The notes: a model not told the origin generated them from the sequence alone. Positions 1 to 8,832 are shown, counted from the first letter of the stretch. The stretch is 61,202 nucleotides of DNA from Thermoplasmata archaeon (GCA_036395115.1 DASWDU010000007.1:1-61202); one strand, 5' to 3'. Program-made: numbers and translations.

Positions 1-1297
1 CCGTGATCTCGAGCGCCTTCCGCACCTCGATCACGCCGTCGGAGTTGAGGTCCGCGCGGCCGTACACGTAGATGCGGCCGTCGACTTCCTCCGCGAAGCC
101 GTTCGAGTTCGCGTCCGTGCGGGCGAACGAGAGCTCGAGTCCGTGGGCCAGCTCATCGTAGCCATCCATGTTGCGGTCGAGCGCCTCGTACGCGCTCACA
201 CCGACGGATGCGCTCTCGTTGTGGCCGTCGCTGTCCGCGTCGCGCGTGCTCGCGGCGAGGTCGAGCGCCCCGCGGTACTCCGCGGTGCCGTCGTCGCCGA
301 TGTCGTACGTCTGGAAGACGTGGATTTCGAGGTCCACGGCGTCCTGCGTGCCGTCGCTCGCGGCGTCCGTCATGCAGAAATCTCCGGAGACCGTGCGCAC
401 GAACTCCGCGTTGCCCGACTCGTTCCGGTCGAAGCGCTGCTCGCCCGCGAACGTCGCCATGAGGCTCTCCGGCTTCTGGTCCTCGTCCGCGTCCTTCACG
501 CTCAAGGTCCACAGCGCCTGCGCCGTGTACTCGTATACGCCGTTCTCGTCCGGATCGGCGAACGCCTCGACGCCTTGTCGGCCCTCGATCGCGTTGAACT
601 TCCCGTTCGAGTCGTTGTCCCACACTTGGAAGTCCCGGGCGACCATCAGGCCCGCCTCGGCCCTCCCGTCGTGGTCCTCATCGAGGACGCACGTGCCGAG
701 CATGCGGACGTGGACGTACTCCGGGTTTCCATCGTGGTTCCCGTCGGTCGCGGTGATCTCTCGGGTCCACGAGCAGCCATCGTCCCCTGCCTTCGGGGCG
801 ACGAACTGCTCGAGGTCCGGCGCGCCGCGCACGGCGTCCGCGTCGTGCGGCACCACGCCGAAACCGAGGGAGTCGAGCGAATCGTTGTTCAAGTCGTCCC
901 GCGTCTCGTTCAGTTCACGGAGTGCGGGCACGTCTGTCCCGACGGGGTCCGGGTTCCGTTCCGACTCGCTGGCCGGCGCGGCCGTCGAATCGGCGGGCGC
1001 GCCGGAAGGTTCCGTCGACGCGACGTACGCGGCGGGCGGAGCCGGCGTCGCAGCCGGAGCGGTCGAGGCCGACAGGATCCCGCGGCCTTGGCTCGCATCC
1101 TCCGCGCCGAGCGCGGTGAGGGTTGCGCCGCTATTCGAGGGCCGATAGCCCAGGAGGCGCAGGTACGTTCCGTCGCGCGCGAGGCCACCGCCCAGACTCG
1201 GGAGGACGACGGCGCTCACCGCGACCACTCCAAGCGCAGCCGCCAGCACGACGAGGAGGGCGCGTGGCGGGCGTTTCGAGACGCAATAAGCTTGCAT
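1..1297 (-). CDS. Secreted Asp-rich calcium-binding repeat protein, 3' end outside window
   Basis: The minus-strand frame from ATG 1297-1295 stays open to the window edge, so the C-terminus is missing (432 codons seen). The first ~30 residues (start MQAYCVSKR, then a run rich in L, V and A) look like a signal peptide or membrane anchor. A low-complexity Ala/Pro/Ser linker follows. From about residue 140 there are at least ten short Asp-rich motifs of the form D-x-D-x-D/N-G-x-x-E, such as DANSNGFAEE, DLNSDGVIEV, DRNMDGYDEL and DEDHDGRAEA, roughly 20-35 residues apart. These resemble EF-hand or thrombospondin type 3 calcium loops. A cell-surface or secreted calcium-stabilised protein is inferred; no catalytic domain is visible in this part. 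Confidence 0.75.
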   Translation of the reverse strand, partial: MQAYCVSKRPPRALLVVLAAALGVVAVSAVVLPSLGGGLARDGTYLRLLGYRPSNSGATLTALGAEDASQGRGILSASTAPAATPAPPAAYVASTEPSGAPADSTAAPASESERNPDPVGTDVPALRELNETRDDLNNDSLDSLGFGVVPHDADAVRGAPDLEQFVAPKAGDDGCSWTREITATDGNHDGNPEYVHVRMLGTCVLDEDHDGRAEAGLMVARDFQVWDNDSNGKFNAIEGRQGVEAFADPDENGVYEYTAQALWTLSVKDADEDQKPESLMATFAGEQRFDRNESGNAEFVRTVSGDFCMTDAASDGTQDAVDLEIHVFQTYDIGDDGTAEYRGALDLAASTRDADSDGHNESASVGVSAYEALDRNMDGYDELAHGLELSFARTDANSNGFAEEVDGRIYVYGRADLNSDGVIEVRKALEIT

Positions 1298-1564
1298 CGG
1301 GATTGCCACCTTTACCGATGCGTACGCGGGCGGGATGGCTTATCAAGGCCCGGAAGAGTCTTCCCGATGGCTTCATATAGGGCCGAGCGGCCCACCTCGC
1401 CGTCCGTCCCGCCGAACGAAGTTATCAGGAGTGATTTCGTCGACCGAGGGGGGAGGAACCGTTCGACGGGCGTCACACAAAGGTTATGAAGGCCGGCCCC
1501 GCCAAGATTCTGAACCGCATCCGAGGATCACGACGAGCGGGCGGTTTGGTTCGTGTGAGGAGCG

Positions 1565-4500
1565 ATGCAGCCCAAGCCCACGCCCTATCGAAGCGGACTC
1601 GCGCTCTCCCTACTCGCGGTCGTCTTCGCCGCGTCTTTGCTCGCCCCGATGGTCGCGGCGCCGACGGCCGCCCTTCCGCGCTTCGGCGTCGCGGTCAGCC
1701 CGAACCAGGAGCTCGATTGCGGCACCGCAGCGAACGTCACGATCCGTGTCGACGACGGCCGTCCGAACCTCGAGTACACGGTCCAGGTTACGGTCGAGAA
1801 ACCCGGCGGGGCCGGGATGGCGGTCGCCACCGCCGTGATTCCGGCCGACAGTCGGGGCAGCGGAGACGTGTCCCTCGCGTACCCGAGTGTCGCGTTCCTC
1901 CCGGCGAGCGGGACCGTCGCGACGGACACGGGAGGCGTGTACACGGTCGTCGTGCGGCAGACCGTGCCGACGGACCTCGGCACGGTGGCCACGGGGACGT
2001 TCACGGTCGCCTGCCTCACGGCGGCCGGCCCGTCCCGTGGAAACCCGTTCGTCGCGATCCCCAACGGCTCTCTCGCCGTAATCGTCGTCGTCCTCGTCGG
2101 GCTCCTCGCCGGTGCCGTCGGGGTGCGGCGATCCCTCGTCCTGCTCCACGCATCGCGCGCCGACGTCCTGCACGGCATCTTCGAGCGGCAGGTCGATGCG
2201 AACCCGAACGCGGTGGCGGTCGTCTTCGGCACGGATCAGCTGACGTACGCGGACCTGGAGGCCCGCGCGAATCGGTTCGCTCGGCACCTCCGCGGGAAAG
2301 GCGCCGGGCACGCGTCCATCGTCGCGCTCCTGCTCCCGCGGTCCCTGGACGCGTACGTCGCGATCCTCGGGACCCTGAAGGCGGGCGCGGCGTACGTCCC
2401 GATCGATCCCTCGTACCCGGCGGACCGCGTCGCGTACATCCTCCGCGATTCGGACGCGAAGGTGCTCGTGACGACGGAGGAACTCGGGCGCCACGTGCCG
2501 TTCGGCGGTCCGATCGTCCGCATCGACGCGGACCGCGATTCGATCGCGGCGGAGCGCCCGACCCGCGTCGCGCGCGAGGCCCGGGTGGGCCCACGGGACC
2601 TGTGCTACATCATCTACACGTCGGGGTCGACGGGCCGGCCGAAAGGCGTGATGGTCGAACATCGGAACGTCTGCCATCTCGTCGGCGCGGAAGCGCGCAT
2701 CTACCGGGTCCGGCCGGACGACCGCGTGTACCAGGGCGCCTCCCTCTCCTTCGACCTGTCCGTCGAGGAGATGTGGCTCGCGTTCAACGTCGGCGCGATG
2801 CTCGTCGCCGCGACGCCCGAGATGGTCCGCGCCGGGCCGGACCTCCCGGAACTCCTCGCCCGCGCCGGCGTGACGATCTTCTCGACGGTCCCGTCGCTCC
2901 TCTCCGTCCTCCCGTCCGACGTGCCGACGGTGCGCCTCCTGATTTCGGGCGGCGAGGCGTTCCCGCTGGAACTCGTCGGCCGCTGGGCGCGGCCCGGCCG
3001 GAAGGTCATCAACACGTACGGCCCGACGGAGACCACGGTCATCGCGACGTACGCGGAACTGGCTCCCGGCAAAAAGGTCACGATCGGGAAGCCCGCACCG
3101 GGATACCGCGTCCACCTCCTTGACGAGCAGCTGCATGCGGTCCCGCACAGCGAGGTCGGGGAGATTTGCATCGGAGGTCCCGGCGTCGCCCGTGGGTACG
3201 TTGGACTGCCGGAGCAGACCGCAGCGCGTTTCGTTTCCGATCCGTTCGCGCCGCCGGACGAGCCGGACGCCCGGCTCTACCGGACCGGGGACCTCGGTCG
3301 ACTCGATGAGAACGACGACATCGAGTTCCTCGGCCGCGGCGACGCGCAGGTCAAGCTCCGCGGTTTCCGCGTCGAGCTGCCCGAGATCGAAGCGGTGATG
3401 ATGCAGGCGGACGGCGTCCAGGCGGCGGCGTGCGCGGTCCTCGAGGACGGTCCGGGTCGGCAGCAACTCGTCGGGTACGTGGTCCCGAACAACGGAGGTC
3501 CGGTGGACGAGGAGCGGCTCCTCTCCCACCTGCGGAGCCGGCTGCCCGCTTACATGGTCCCCGCGTTGATCGAACCGATCGCTAAGCTTCCCATCCTCCC
3601 GAGCGGGAAGTTGGACCGTCGCGCCCTGCCGGCGCCGCGCGGGCGAGAAGGCGTCCGCGAGGCGAAAGGACGGCGTACTCGGAACGCGACGGAGCGGCGG
3701 GTCAAGGAGGTCTGGGAGGGCCTCTTCCATCTCCAGGACGTGTCGTTGGACGACGACTTCTTCCTCGACCTCGGCGGCCACTCGCTCTTGGCCGCGCAGA
3801 TGGTCTCCGAGCTTCGGAAGGACGCGCGGTTCGCGCGCGTCTCTGTCGGCGACGTGTACGAGCACCCGACGATCGCGAAGCTCTCGGCCGCCCTGGCAGC
3901 CGAGGAGCCAGGCCCGAAACGGGTGCGCCCGGCCGCGTCGCCGCACCCCGCGCGGGAGGGGCACCGCCAGGGGGAGCGCCGACGGCACATCGGCGCCGCG
4001 ATCGTCCAAGGGCTCAGCCTCATCCCCATTTTCGCGACCCGGTGCATCGCATGGGTTACGCCGTACATCGTCTTCTTCTACTTCTTCGAGGCCGGCAGCT
4101 CGCTGCTCGTCTCCACCGCGTGGGCGATCGTCAGCATCGCCTTGACGTTCCCTGCGCTGCTCGGGATCGCGGTCGCAACGAAGTGGATCGTGCTCGGCCG
4201 CGTGCGCCCGGGCAGCTACCCGCTCTGGGGCTCGTACTACTTGCGTTGGTGGTTCACCCACTCGATCGTCGGCGCGTTGCCGCTCCGGCGACTCACCGGC
4301 ACGCCGCTCCTGGCGGCCGTCTACCGGTTGCTCGGGGCGAAGATCGGGAAAGACGTCTTCCTCGGGACGGACCGACTCGGCGCGTACGATCTCATCTCGA
4401 TCGGCGACGGTTCGAGCATCAATGAACTCGTGAGCGCCGAAGGCCACTCCATCGAGGACGGGGAGCTCGTGATCGGGCCCGTCACCGTGGGCCGCGACTG

Positions 4501-6217
4501 TTTCGTCGGCACGTGGTCCGTCCTCGGCGAGGGCGCCGTGATGGAGGACGGCGCGCGGCTCGAGGAACTGTCGATGATGCCCCGCGCGGCGCGGGTCCCG
4601 CGCGGCGAGACGTGGGGCGGCTCCCCCGCGAGGAAGATGCGGGGACCGCACGCGCCGGTCGCCCCGCCGCCCCGCCCGAGCCGGGCCCGCCGGGCCGGCC
4701 TGTCCACGCTGTACGCCGTGCTCAACCCTCTCTTCCGGGTCGTGCTCTTCTTCGCAGTGCTGCCCTCGATGCTCCTGCTGGCGCCCGACCGGCTCCTGAT
4801 CGACCCGATCCCGTACCTCCTCGCGACGCCGGTCGCTGCCGGATTGTTCCTCGCGCTTGCTCTGACGCTCATGGTCTTCGTGAAGTGGGCGCTCCTGGGC
4901 CGGGTCCGGCCCGGGAAGTACTCCGTGTACAGCGGATTCGCCGTGCGGCATTGGTTCGTCGACCAATTGCTCAAACAGAGCCTCGAGTTCGTCGGCCAGA
5001 TCTACGCGACCCTGTACGTCGGGACGTGGTACCGCGCGCTCGGGGCGAAGATCGGCAAGAACGTCGAGCTGTCGACGGCGGCCGCGATGACGCCCGACCT
5101 CCTCGAACTCGAGGACGGCAGCACGATCGCCGACGAGAGTTCGCTCGGCGCGCCTCGCGTCGAAGGCGGGTGGGTCACGCTCGGACACACGCGGCTCGGC
5201 CGTCGCTGTTTCATTGGCAACAGTGGCGTCGTCCCGTCGGGGGCGAACCTCGGGGACGACTCCCTCGTCGGGGTCCTGTCGATCGCTCCCTCCGAAGGGC
5301 CTGAGGCCGAGCGGCCCGGCGCCGCGTGGCTCGGCTCGCCTCCGATTTCCCTGCCGCGGCGGCAGCCGAGCACCCCGTTCACGGACCACCGGACGTACAG
5401 TCCGCCGCGGCGGCTCCGGTTCGCCCGCGGCCTCTTTGAGATCCTTCGACTCACCGGGCCGTCCGCGGGGTTCTTCCTCGTCGCATCGTTCGTCACCGCA
5501 TTCGCACTCGAGGGCTTCGTCCGCCTCGGACTTCTCCTGACGCTCGCCCTCCTGCCCGCGCTCTACCTGGTCACGTGCCTTGTCGCGATCTTCGCGGTCG
5601 CCCTCGCGAAGTGGATCGCGATCGGGCGGTACAAACCGTTCGTCCGGCCGCTGTGGAGCAACCTCGTCTGGAGGCTCGAGTTTGTGAACGCGATGTACGA
5701 GTTCTTCGCGGTGCCAATCGGCCTCGAGGCCTTCGCGGGGACCCCGTTCCTGCCGGCGTACCTCCGTCTGCTCGGTGCGCGCATCGGACGGCGCGTGTTC
5801 CTCGACACGACGGGATTCCTCGAATGGGATCTCGTGGAGATCGGCGACGGAGCGGCGCTCGAGGAGGATTGCATCGTGCAAACGCACCTGTTCGAAGACC
5901 GCGTCCTGAAAGCGTCCCGCCTCCGGATCGGGAACGGCTGCACCGTCGGGGCGGCGTCCGTCGTCTTGTACGACTCGTTCATGGAGGACGGCTCGCGACT
6001 CGACGCGCTCTCCCTCGTGATGAAGGGCGAGACGCTTCCCGCCGCCACGGCGTGGGCCGGGATCCCGGCGGCGTGGCAGGGACCTGCGCAGGCCCCGATC
6101 GAAGCGGAGGAGGTCGAGGAAGCGCTCCTGGCGGCGGACCCAGAGGGCGGCGCGGTCGCCGCCGCGGCCGACGGAGGCGAACGGTCCGCGCGGGCCGCCG
6201 GAGGACGCATTAAGTAG
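1565..6217 (+). CDS. Membrane NRPS, epsilon-poly-lysine synthetase-like, with exported N-terminal domain
   Basis: A 1550-residue single-module non-ribosomal peptide synthetase. Order: signal-like segment (~1-37), beta-rich domain presumably outside the cell (~38-160), membrane helix (~168-188), adenylation domain (~200-690), carrier domain with phosphopantetheine Ser in DLGGHSLL (~740), then three units each made of two membrane helices plus a hexapeptide left-handed beta-helix (helices near 810-880, 1045-1110, 1295-1360). Adenylation motifs are clear: YTSGSTGRPKG, FDLSVEE, NTYGPTETT, YRTGDLGR, LPSGKLDRRAL. The A-T-(2TM-C)x3 layout is that of bacterial Pls enzymes, which polymerise one amino acid, typically lysine, and end in the NRPS terminal domain (TIGR02353). 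There is no condensation or thioesterase domain. Bacterial Pls is about 1300 residues; the excess is the N-terminal domain. No phosphopantetheinyl transferase is in the window. Confidence 0.85.
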   Translation: MQPKPTPYRSGLALSLLAVVFAASLLAPMVAAPTAALPRFGVAVSPNQELDCGTAANVTIRVDDGRPNLEYTVQVTVEKPGGAGMAVATAVIPADSRGSGDVSLAYPSVAFLPASGTVATDTGGVYTVVVRQTVPTDLGTVATGTFTVACLTAAGPSRGNPFVAIPNGSLAVIVVVLVGLLAGAVGVRRSLVLLHASRADVLHGIFERQVDANPNAVAVVFGTDQLTYADLEARANRFARHLRGKGAGHASIVALLLPRSLDAYVAILGTLKAGAAYVPIDPSYPADRVAYILRDSDAKVLVTTEELGRHVPFGGPIVRIDADRDSIAAERPTRVAREARVGPRDLCYIIYTSGSTGRPKGVMVEHRNVCHLVGAEARIYRVRPDDRVYQGASLSFDLSVEEMWLAFNVGAMLVAATPEMVRAGPDLPELLARAGVTIFSTVPSLLSVLPSDVPTVRLLISGGEAFPLELVGRWARPGRKVINTYGPTETTVIATYAELAPGKKVTIGKPAPGYRVHLLDEQLHAVPHSEVGEICIGGPGVARGYVGLPEQTAARFVSDPFAPPDEPDARLYRTGDLGRLDENDDIEFLGRGDAQVKLRGFRVELPEIEAVMMQADGVQAAACAVLEDGPGRQQLVGYVVPNNGGPVDEERLLSHLRSRLPAYMVPALIEPIAKLPILPSGKLDRRALPAPRGREGVREAKGRRTRNATERRVKEVWEGLFHLQDVSLDDDFFLDLGGHSLLAAQMVSELRKDARFARVSVGDVYEHPTIAKLSAALAAEEPGPKRVRPAASPHPAREGHRQGERRRHIGAAIVQGLSLIPIFATRCIAWVTPYIVFFYFFEAGSSLLVSTAWAIVSIALTFPALLGIAVATKWIVLGRVRPGSYPLWGSYYLRWWFTHSIVGALPLRRLTGTPLLAAVYRLLGAKIGKDVFLGTDRLGAYDLISIGDGSSINELVSAEGHSIEDGELVIGPVTVGRDCFVGTWSVLGEGAVMEDGARLEELSMMPRAARVPRGETWGGSPARKMRGPHAPVAPPPRPSRARRAGLSTLYAVLNPLFRVVLFFAVLPSMLLLAPDRLLIDPIPYLLATPVAAGLFLALALTLMVFVKWALLGRVRPGKYSVYSGFAVRHWFVDQLLKQSLEFVGQIYATLYVGTWYRALGAKIGKNVELSTAAAMTPDLLELEDGSTIADESSLGAPRVEGGWVTLGHTRLGRRCFIGNSGVVPSGANLGDDSLVGVLSIAPSEGPEAERPGAAWLGSPPISLPRRQPSTPFTDHRTYSPPRRLRFARGLFEILRLTGPSAGFFLVASFVTAFALEGFVRLGLLLTLALLPALYLVTCLVAIFAVALAKWIAIGRYKPFVRPLWSNLVWRLEFVNAMYEFFAVPIGLEAFAGTPFLPAYLRLLGARIGRRVFLDTTGFLEWDLVEIGDGAALEEDCIVQTHLFEDRVLKASRLRIGNGCTVGAASVVLYDSFMEDGSRLDALSLVMKGETLPAATAWAGIPAAWQGPAQAPIEAEEVEEALLAADPEGGAVAAAADGGERSARAAGGRIK

Positions 6218-6243
6218 CGGCCTCATCATCGGCGCGCCGCTCC

Positions 6244-6627
6244 ATGCCCTCCCGGCCGTACAAGGACCTCGTCATCTACGGATGCTTCGTCCTCAACCGG
6301 CTCGTGGCGGACATGGGGATCGACTTGTACCAGGACGGCCTCGAGATGAAACTGGACGTCGTGCTGCCCCGGCAGGAAGGCCTCTCGAAGGAGCAGGTGA
6401 AGCGGGAGATCAAGTCGAACCATTTCATGACGGACCGGGTGATCGAGGCGCTGCAGAAGGAGGGCCACGTCACCGTGGAGGTCGTCGACGGGCGGTACCG
6501 GATCCGCATCACGCGGGACGGAGTGCTCCACATCCGCCGCTACAACGAGTTCTACCGGAAGATCTACGACGAGCAGATCCGGGACCACTATCGCTTCACG
6601 AGAGCGCCGTTCTGGCTCCGCGACTAG
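6244..6627 (+). CDS. Small winged-helix-like protein
   Basis: A 127-residue protein, starting 26 bases after the NRPS stop and possibly co-transcribed with it. The middle (~45-75: SKEQVKREIKSNHFMTDRV, then IEALQKEGHVTVEVVDGRY) reads as helix-turn-helix plus wing, typical of archaeal winged-helix DNA-binding proteins. The C-terminal 40 residues are rich in Tyr, Arg and Phe. No ligand-binding domain is evident. A transcription regulator is the most likely role. Its stop codon shares a palindromic CTAG with the convergent downstream gene. Confidence 0.6.
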   Translation: MPSRPYKDLVIYGCFVLNRLVADMGIDLYQDGLEMKLDVVLPRQEGLSKEQVKREIKSNHFMTDRVIEALQKEGHVTVEVVDGRYRIRITRDGVLHIRRYNEFYRKIYDEQIRDHYRFTRAPFWLRD

Positions 6628-7286
6628 GCTTGGTGGGCCCCGCCCTCGGGGGGCTGCGCGAGCGTCTGTTCCGCTTCGGATCGCGGCCTCAGGGCATGCC
6701 GACCCTGGTAAACGCCGATGACCTCGATCGCTCCTTCGGCGAGGTGGACCTCCGTCGCCTGGAACGGATACGCGGCCAGCATGCCCGCGAGGAACTTTTC
6801 CCCGACCGCGGACGTCCCGAGCGTCAGGTCCGTCTCCACGCGGACGCGGATCCTCGAGGGGCCTTCGTCTTCGCTCGTCACCCGCCGCACGTCGATCACC
6901 CGCTCCGCGACGAGCGGCATGAGCTTCTCGGCCCCGATCTGCAAATCCTCAATCGTCGGATACTTCACTCGGAGGACGTCGCCCAGCTGCTTCCCGCCCT
7001 GGAACCACTCGCGCTCGAGCCATTCCGGGTCCGTCGCGTAGAGTCGATCGACCATCTTCCCGATGAGGGACCGGGGGAGGAGCGGCATTCCGCCGACGTC
7101 TTTCGACAGCCGCATCGTCTTCCATGCCGGCAAGATCTCCGCCGGGGTACCGCCTTCGGAGCACAAGCGGAGGGCGGCCTCCAGGAGTTCGGTCCCGAAC
7201 GCGTACGCGGTCTTACCGTGGCGGGAGGCCTCGGCCGTGAGGCTCTCGGCGGTCCACGACTCGACTTCGATAGGCTTCTTGGCCAT
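6624..7286 (-). CDS. Hypothetical protein with ribbon-helix-helix-like N-terminus
   Basis: 220 residues, ATG at 7286. Residues ~6-40 (ESWTAESLTAEASRHGK, then a helix) could be a ribbon-helix-helix or similar small DNA-binding fold. The remaining ~170 residues form an alpha/beta region ending in strands such as RIRVRVETDLTL and GAIEVIGVY, possibly a V4R/HNOB-like ligand-binding fold, but I do not recognise it with confidence. It converges on the winged-helix gene and shares the four bases CTAG (6624-6627) as overlapping stops. An AT-rich inverted repeat lies just upstream (7317-7340). Confidence 0.6.
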   Translation of the reverse strand: MAKKPIEVESWTAESLTAEASRHGKTAYAFGTELLEAALRLCSEGGTPAEILPAWKTMRLSKDVGGMPLLPRSLIGKMVDRLYATDPEWLEREWFQGGKQLGDVLRVKYPTIEDLQIGAEKLMPLVAERVIDVRRVTSEDEGPSRIRVRVETDLTLGTSAVGEKFLAGMLAAYPFQATEVHLAEGAIEVIGVYQGRHALRPRSEAEQTLAQPPEGGAHQA

Positions 7287-7316
7287 TCGGGGTAGCTCCG
7301 CTCGATTCTCAAATGT

Positions 7317-7340
7317 GATATTCTCATTCTCGGTAATATC
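7317..7340. promoter_or_regulatory. AT-rich inverted repeat upstream of the 7286 gene
   Basis: GATATT and AATATC form 6-bp arms separated by 12 bases, in a locally AT-rich patch within otherwise GC-rich DNA. The patch is 30-55 bases upstream of the minus-strand start at 7286, where a promoter or operator is expected. Function is inferred from position only. Confidence 0.35.
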
Positions 7341-7419
7341 CCCACCGATTCAGGGCGGTGCGGTTGGAGCACATTCGGACGGGTCGAATCACGAAGTCTC
7401 AGCCGTGCGCACCGAGACC

Positions 7420-8436
7420 TCAGGCGAGGGAAGGCCGGCCGGCCGTGAGCATCGCGGGCTCGACGACGACGGGGATGAAGTCGTATGTGCCGTCCTCGCG
7501 CTCCACCGCGAGCTCGATGGAACAGGCGAACGTAGCGCCACGGATCCGCACGCGTGCGGCCTCTCTGGTCAAGAATTCATATACGTCGCTCGTGACGCTC
7601 TCGTCTTTCTTCGCGCGCCAGAGGACGAGGATCCGAGCGGGAGGAATTCGGGTCGAGACGGCCACGTCTTCGACGGCGACCTTCAGGGACTGCAGGTCCG
7701 CGAGCGCCGGCGGGCGATCGAACGCTTTCATGAACACCGCGAAGCCCGGCTGCCCGACGTTCAGGATGCGCCAGATGGAGGAGGGCGGCTGTCGGATGTA
7801 CGCATCGAACGAGTACGTGAGGCCGGTCTTCCCAGTGAGCAAGGCGGGGACGGCCACGGAACCGGGGATTGCCAAGATGCCGCGGACGTCGGCGCTCGTC
7901 GCCCCTAGGTAGGCGAGGATGCGCTGAACCGCGTCCTTCCCCTCCGGGACGTACACGACGGGATCGGCCTGGCGCACGCGCTGGATGACGCGATGCCGCA
8001 GCGCGAAGTAGTCGAAGAACGAGCGGAGGTCCCGCATCAACTCCAGGATGAGGAAGCCGAGGATGAACAGGGCGACGAGGACGATCCCGAGGAACAGGAG
8101 GCCGCCCATCGAGACGACCTGCAGCGCGCCGAAGATCCCCGCGAACACCAGGAGGGCGAGCCTCCCGTTCCGGCCGGAGACGCGGCGCATCCCCAGGAGG
8201 ATCGCGGTGATCGGGATGAACAGGAGGAACGTGACCCCTGGGAAGCCGGTGAGGGCGGAGATCACGATGATCAGGAAGAAGTCGAGGAGGAGCCAGAGGG
8301 ACACGAACACGCGGACATAGCGGAGCGTCTTGCGGATCGTCGGCGTCTCGCGGTCGACGGACTCCGCGAGGTCGAAGATTGCCGCGATCGGGTCCTCGAC
8401 GGCACGCGCGTCCCGCTTCCCGTATTCAGGGTCCAC
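7420..8436 (-). CDS. Multi-pass membrane protein with cytosolic C-terminal domain
   Basis: 338 residues, ATG at 8436. A short soluble N-terminus is followed by about four membrane helices between residues ~45 and 155 (for example FVSLWLLLDFFLIIVIS and LLFLGIVLVALFILGFLIL). The remaining ~180 residues are soluble alpha/beta, beginning with a charged helix after LRDLRSFFDYFALRHR. No catalytic motif or known domain is recognised. A TATA-like box (8456-8468, CCTATTTAATGGG read on the plus strand) lies about 20-30 bases upstream of the start, suggesting a short leader. Confidence 0.65.
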   Translation of the reverse strand: MDPEYGKRDARAVEDPIAAIFDLAESVDRETPTIRKTLRYVRVFVSLWLLLDFFLIIVISALTGFPGVTFLLFIPITAILLGMRRVSGRNGRLALLVFAGIFGALQVVSMGGLLFLGIVLVALFILGFLILELMRDLRSFFDYFALRHRVIQRVRQADPVVYVPEGKDAVQRILAYLGATSADVRGILAIPGSVAVPALLTGKTGLTYSFDAYIRQPPSSIWRILNVGQPGFAVFMKAFDRPPALADLQSLKVAVEDVAVSTRIPPARILVLWRAKKDESVTSDVYEFLTREAARVRIRGATFACSIELAVEREDGTYDFIPVVVEPAMLTAGRPSLA

Positions 8437-8582
8437 GCCGGAACGACGATTCTCGGCCTATTTAATGGGCTCGGGAAGATTCGCGCGGTTCGACGTACGG
8501 CCACGGGACCCGCGGGAGATTCGGTGGGATTTCGGAGAGATTTCGGGAAACGGGCATGACGGATGCGATCCACGTGGAATCC

Positions 8583-8591
8583 AGGAGGTGA
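8583..8591 (+). promoter_or_regulatory. Strong Shine-Dalgarno site placing a CTG start
   Basis: AGGAGGTGA is an almost full complement of the archaeal 16S 3' end. Seven bases after GGAGG comes an in-frame CTG (8596) followed by codons for Lys-Ala-Thr-Lys and a hydrophobic run, an ordinary signal-peptide start. The nearest in-frame ATG (8563) lies upstream of the site. Confidence 0.6.
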
Positions 8592-8595
8592 CTAC

Positions 8596-8832
8596 CTGAA
8601 AGCTACGAAGGTTGTGGCGCTCGGCGCGATCGTTGCGCTCCTGGCCACGATGGTCTTCGCGTCAGCGGCTCTCGCAACGAGACAATCGACGAGCGCGACG
8701 CCGGAGGTCCCCGCCGGGAATACCCCACAGCCGAACGGCAATGGCGGCGGAGGCGGAGGTGTCAATTGCAACACCTCGACGTCGGCGTGCCCCGAGGTCC
8801 CGTCTGGTGCCAGGCCGCAGCCGAACCCATAG
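8596..8832 (+). CDS. Tiny secreted Pro/Gly-rich protein, probable CTG start
   Basis: 78 residues if initiated at CTG 8596, where the Shine-Dalgarno points. Residues 1-27 (Met-KATKVVALGAIV..., ending ASAALA) form a clean signal peptide. The mature ~50 residues contain two imperfect copies of a motif, PEVPAGNTPQPN and PEVPSGARPQPN, separated by a Gly/Asn stretch and a Cys-containing segment (NCNTSTSACPE). Two cysteines could form a disulphide. No family is recognised. A T-rich stretch that could terminate transcription follows within 35 bases. An upstream ATG at 8563 in the same frame would add 11 residues but has no ribosome-binding site. Confidence 0.6.
   Translation: MKATKVVALGAIVALLATMVFASAALATRQSTSATPEVPAGNTPQPNGNGGGGGGVNCNTSTSACPEVPSGARPQPNP

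Noticed and set aside
143-1489. Plus-strand frames across the first 1.4 kb
   Set aside because: They are antisense shadows of the calcium-binding repeat protein, which has a signal peptide and regular repeats.
1610-6229. A 1539-codon open frame antisense to the NRPS gene
   Set aside because: It is a by-product of GC-rich codon use. Its translation is Arg/Asp/Glu-rich with no domain, while the plus strand has complete NRPS motifs.
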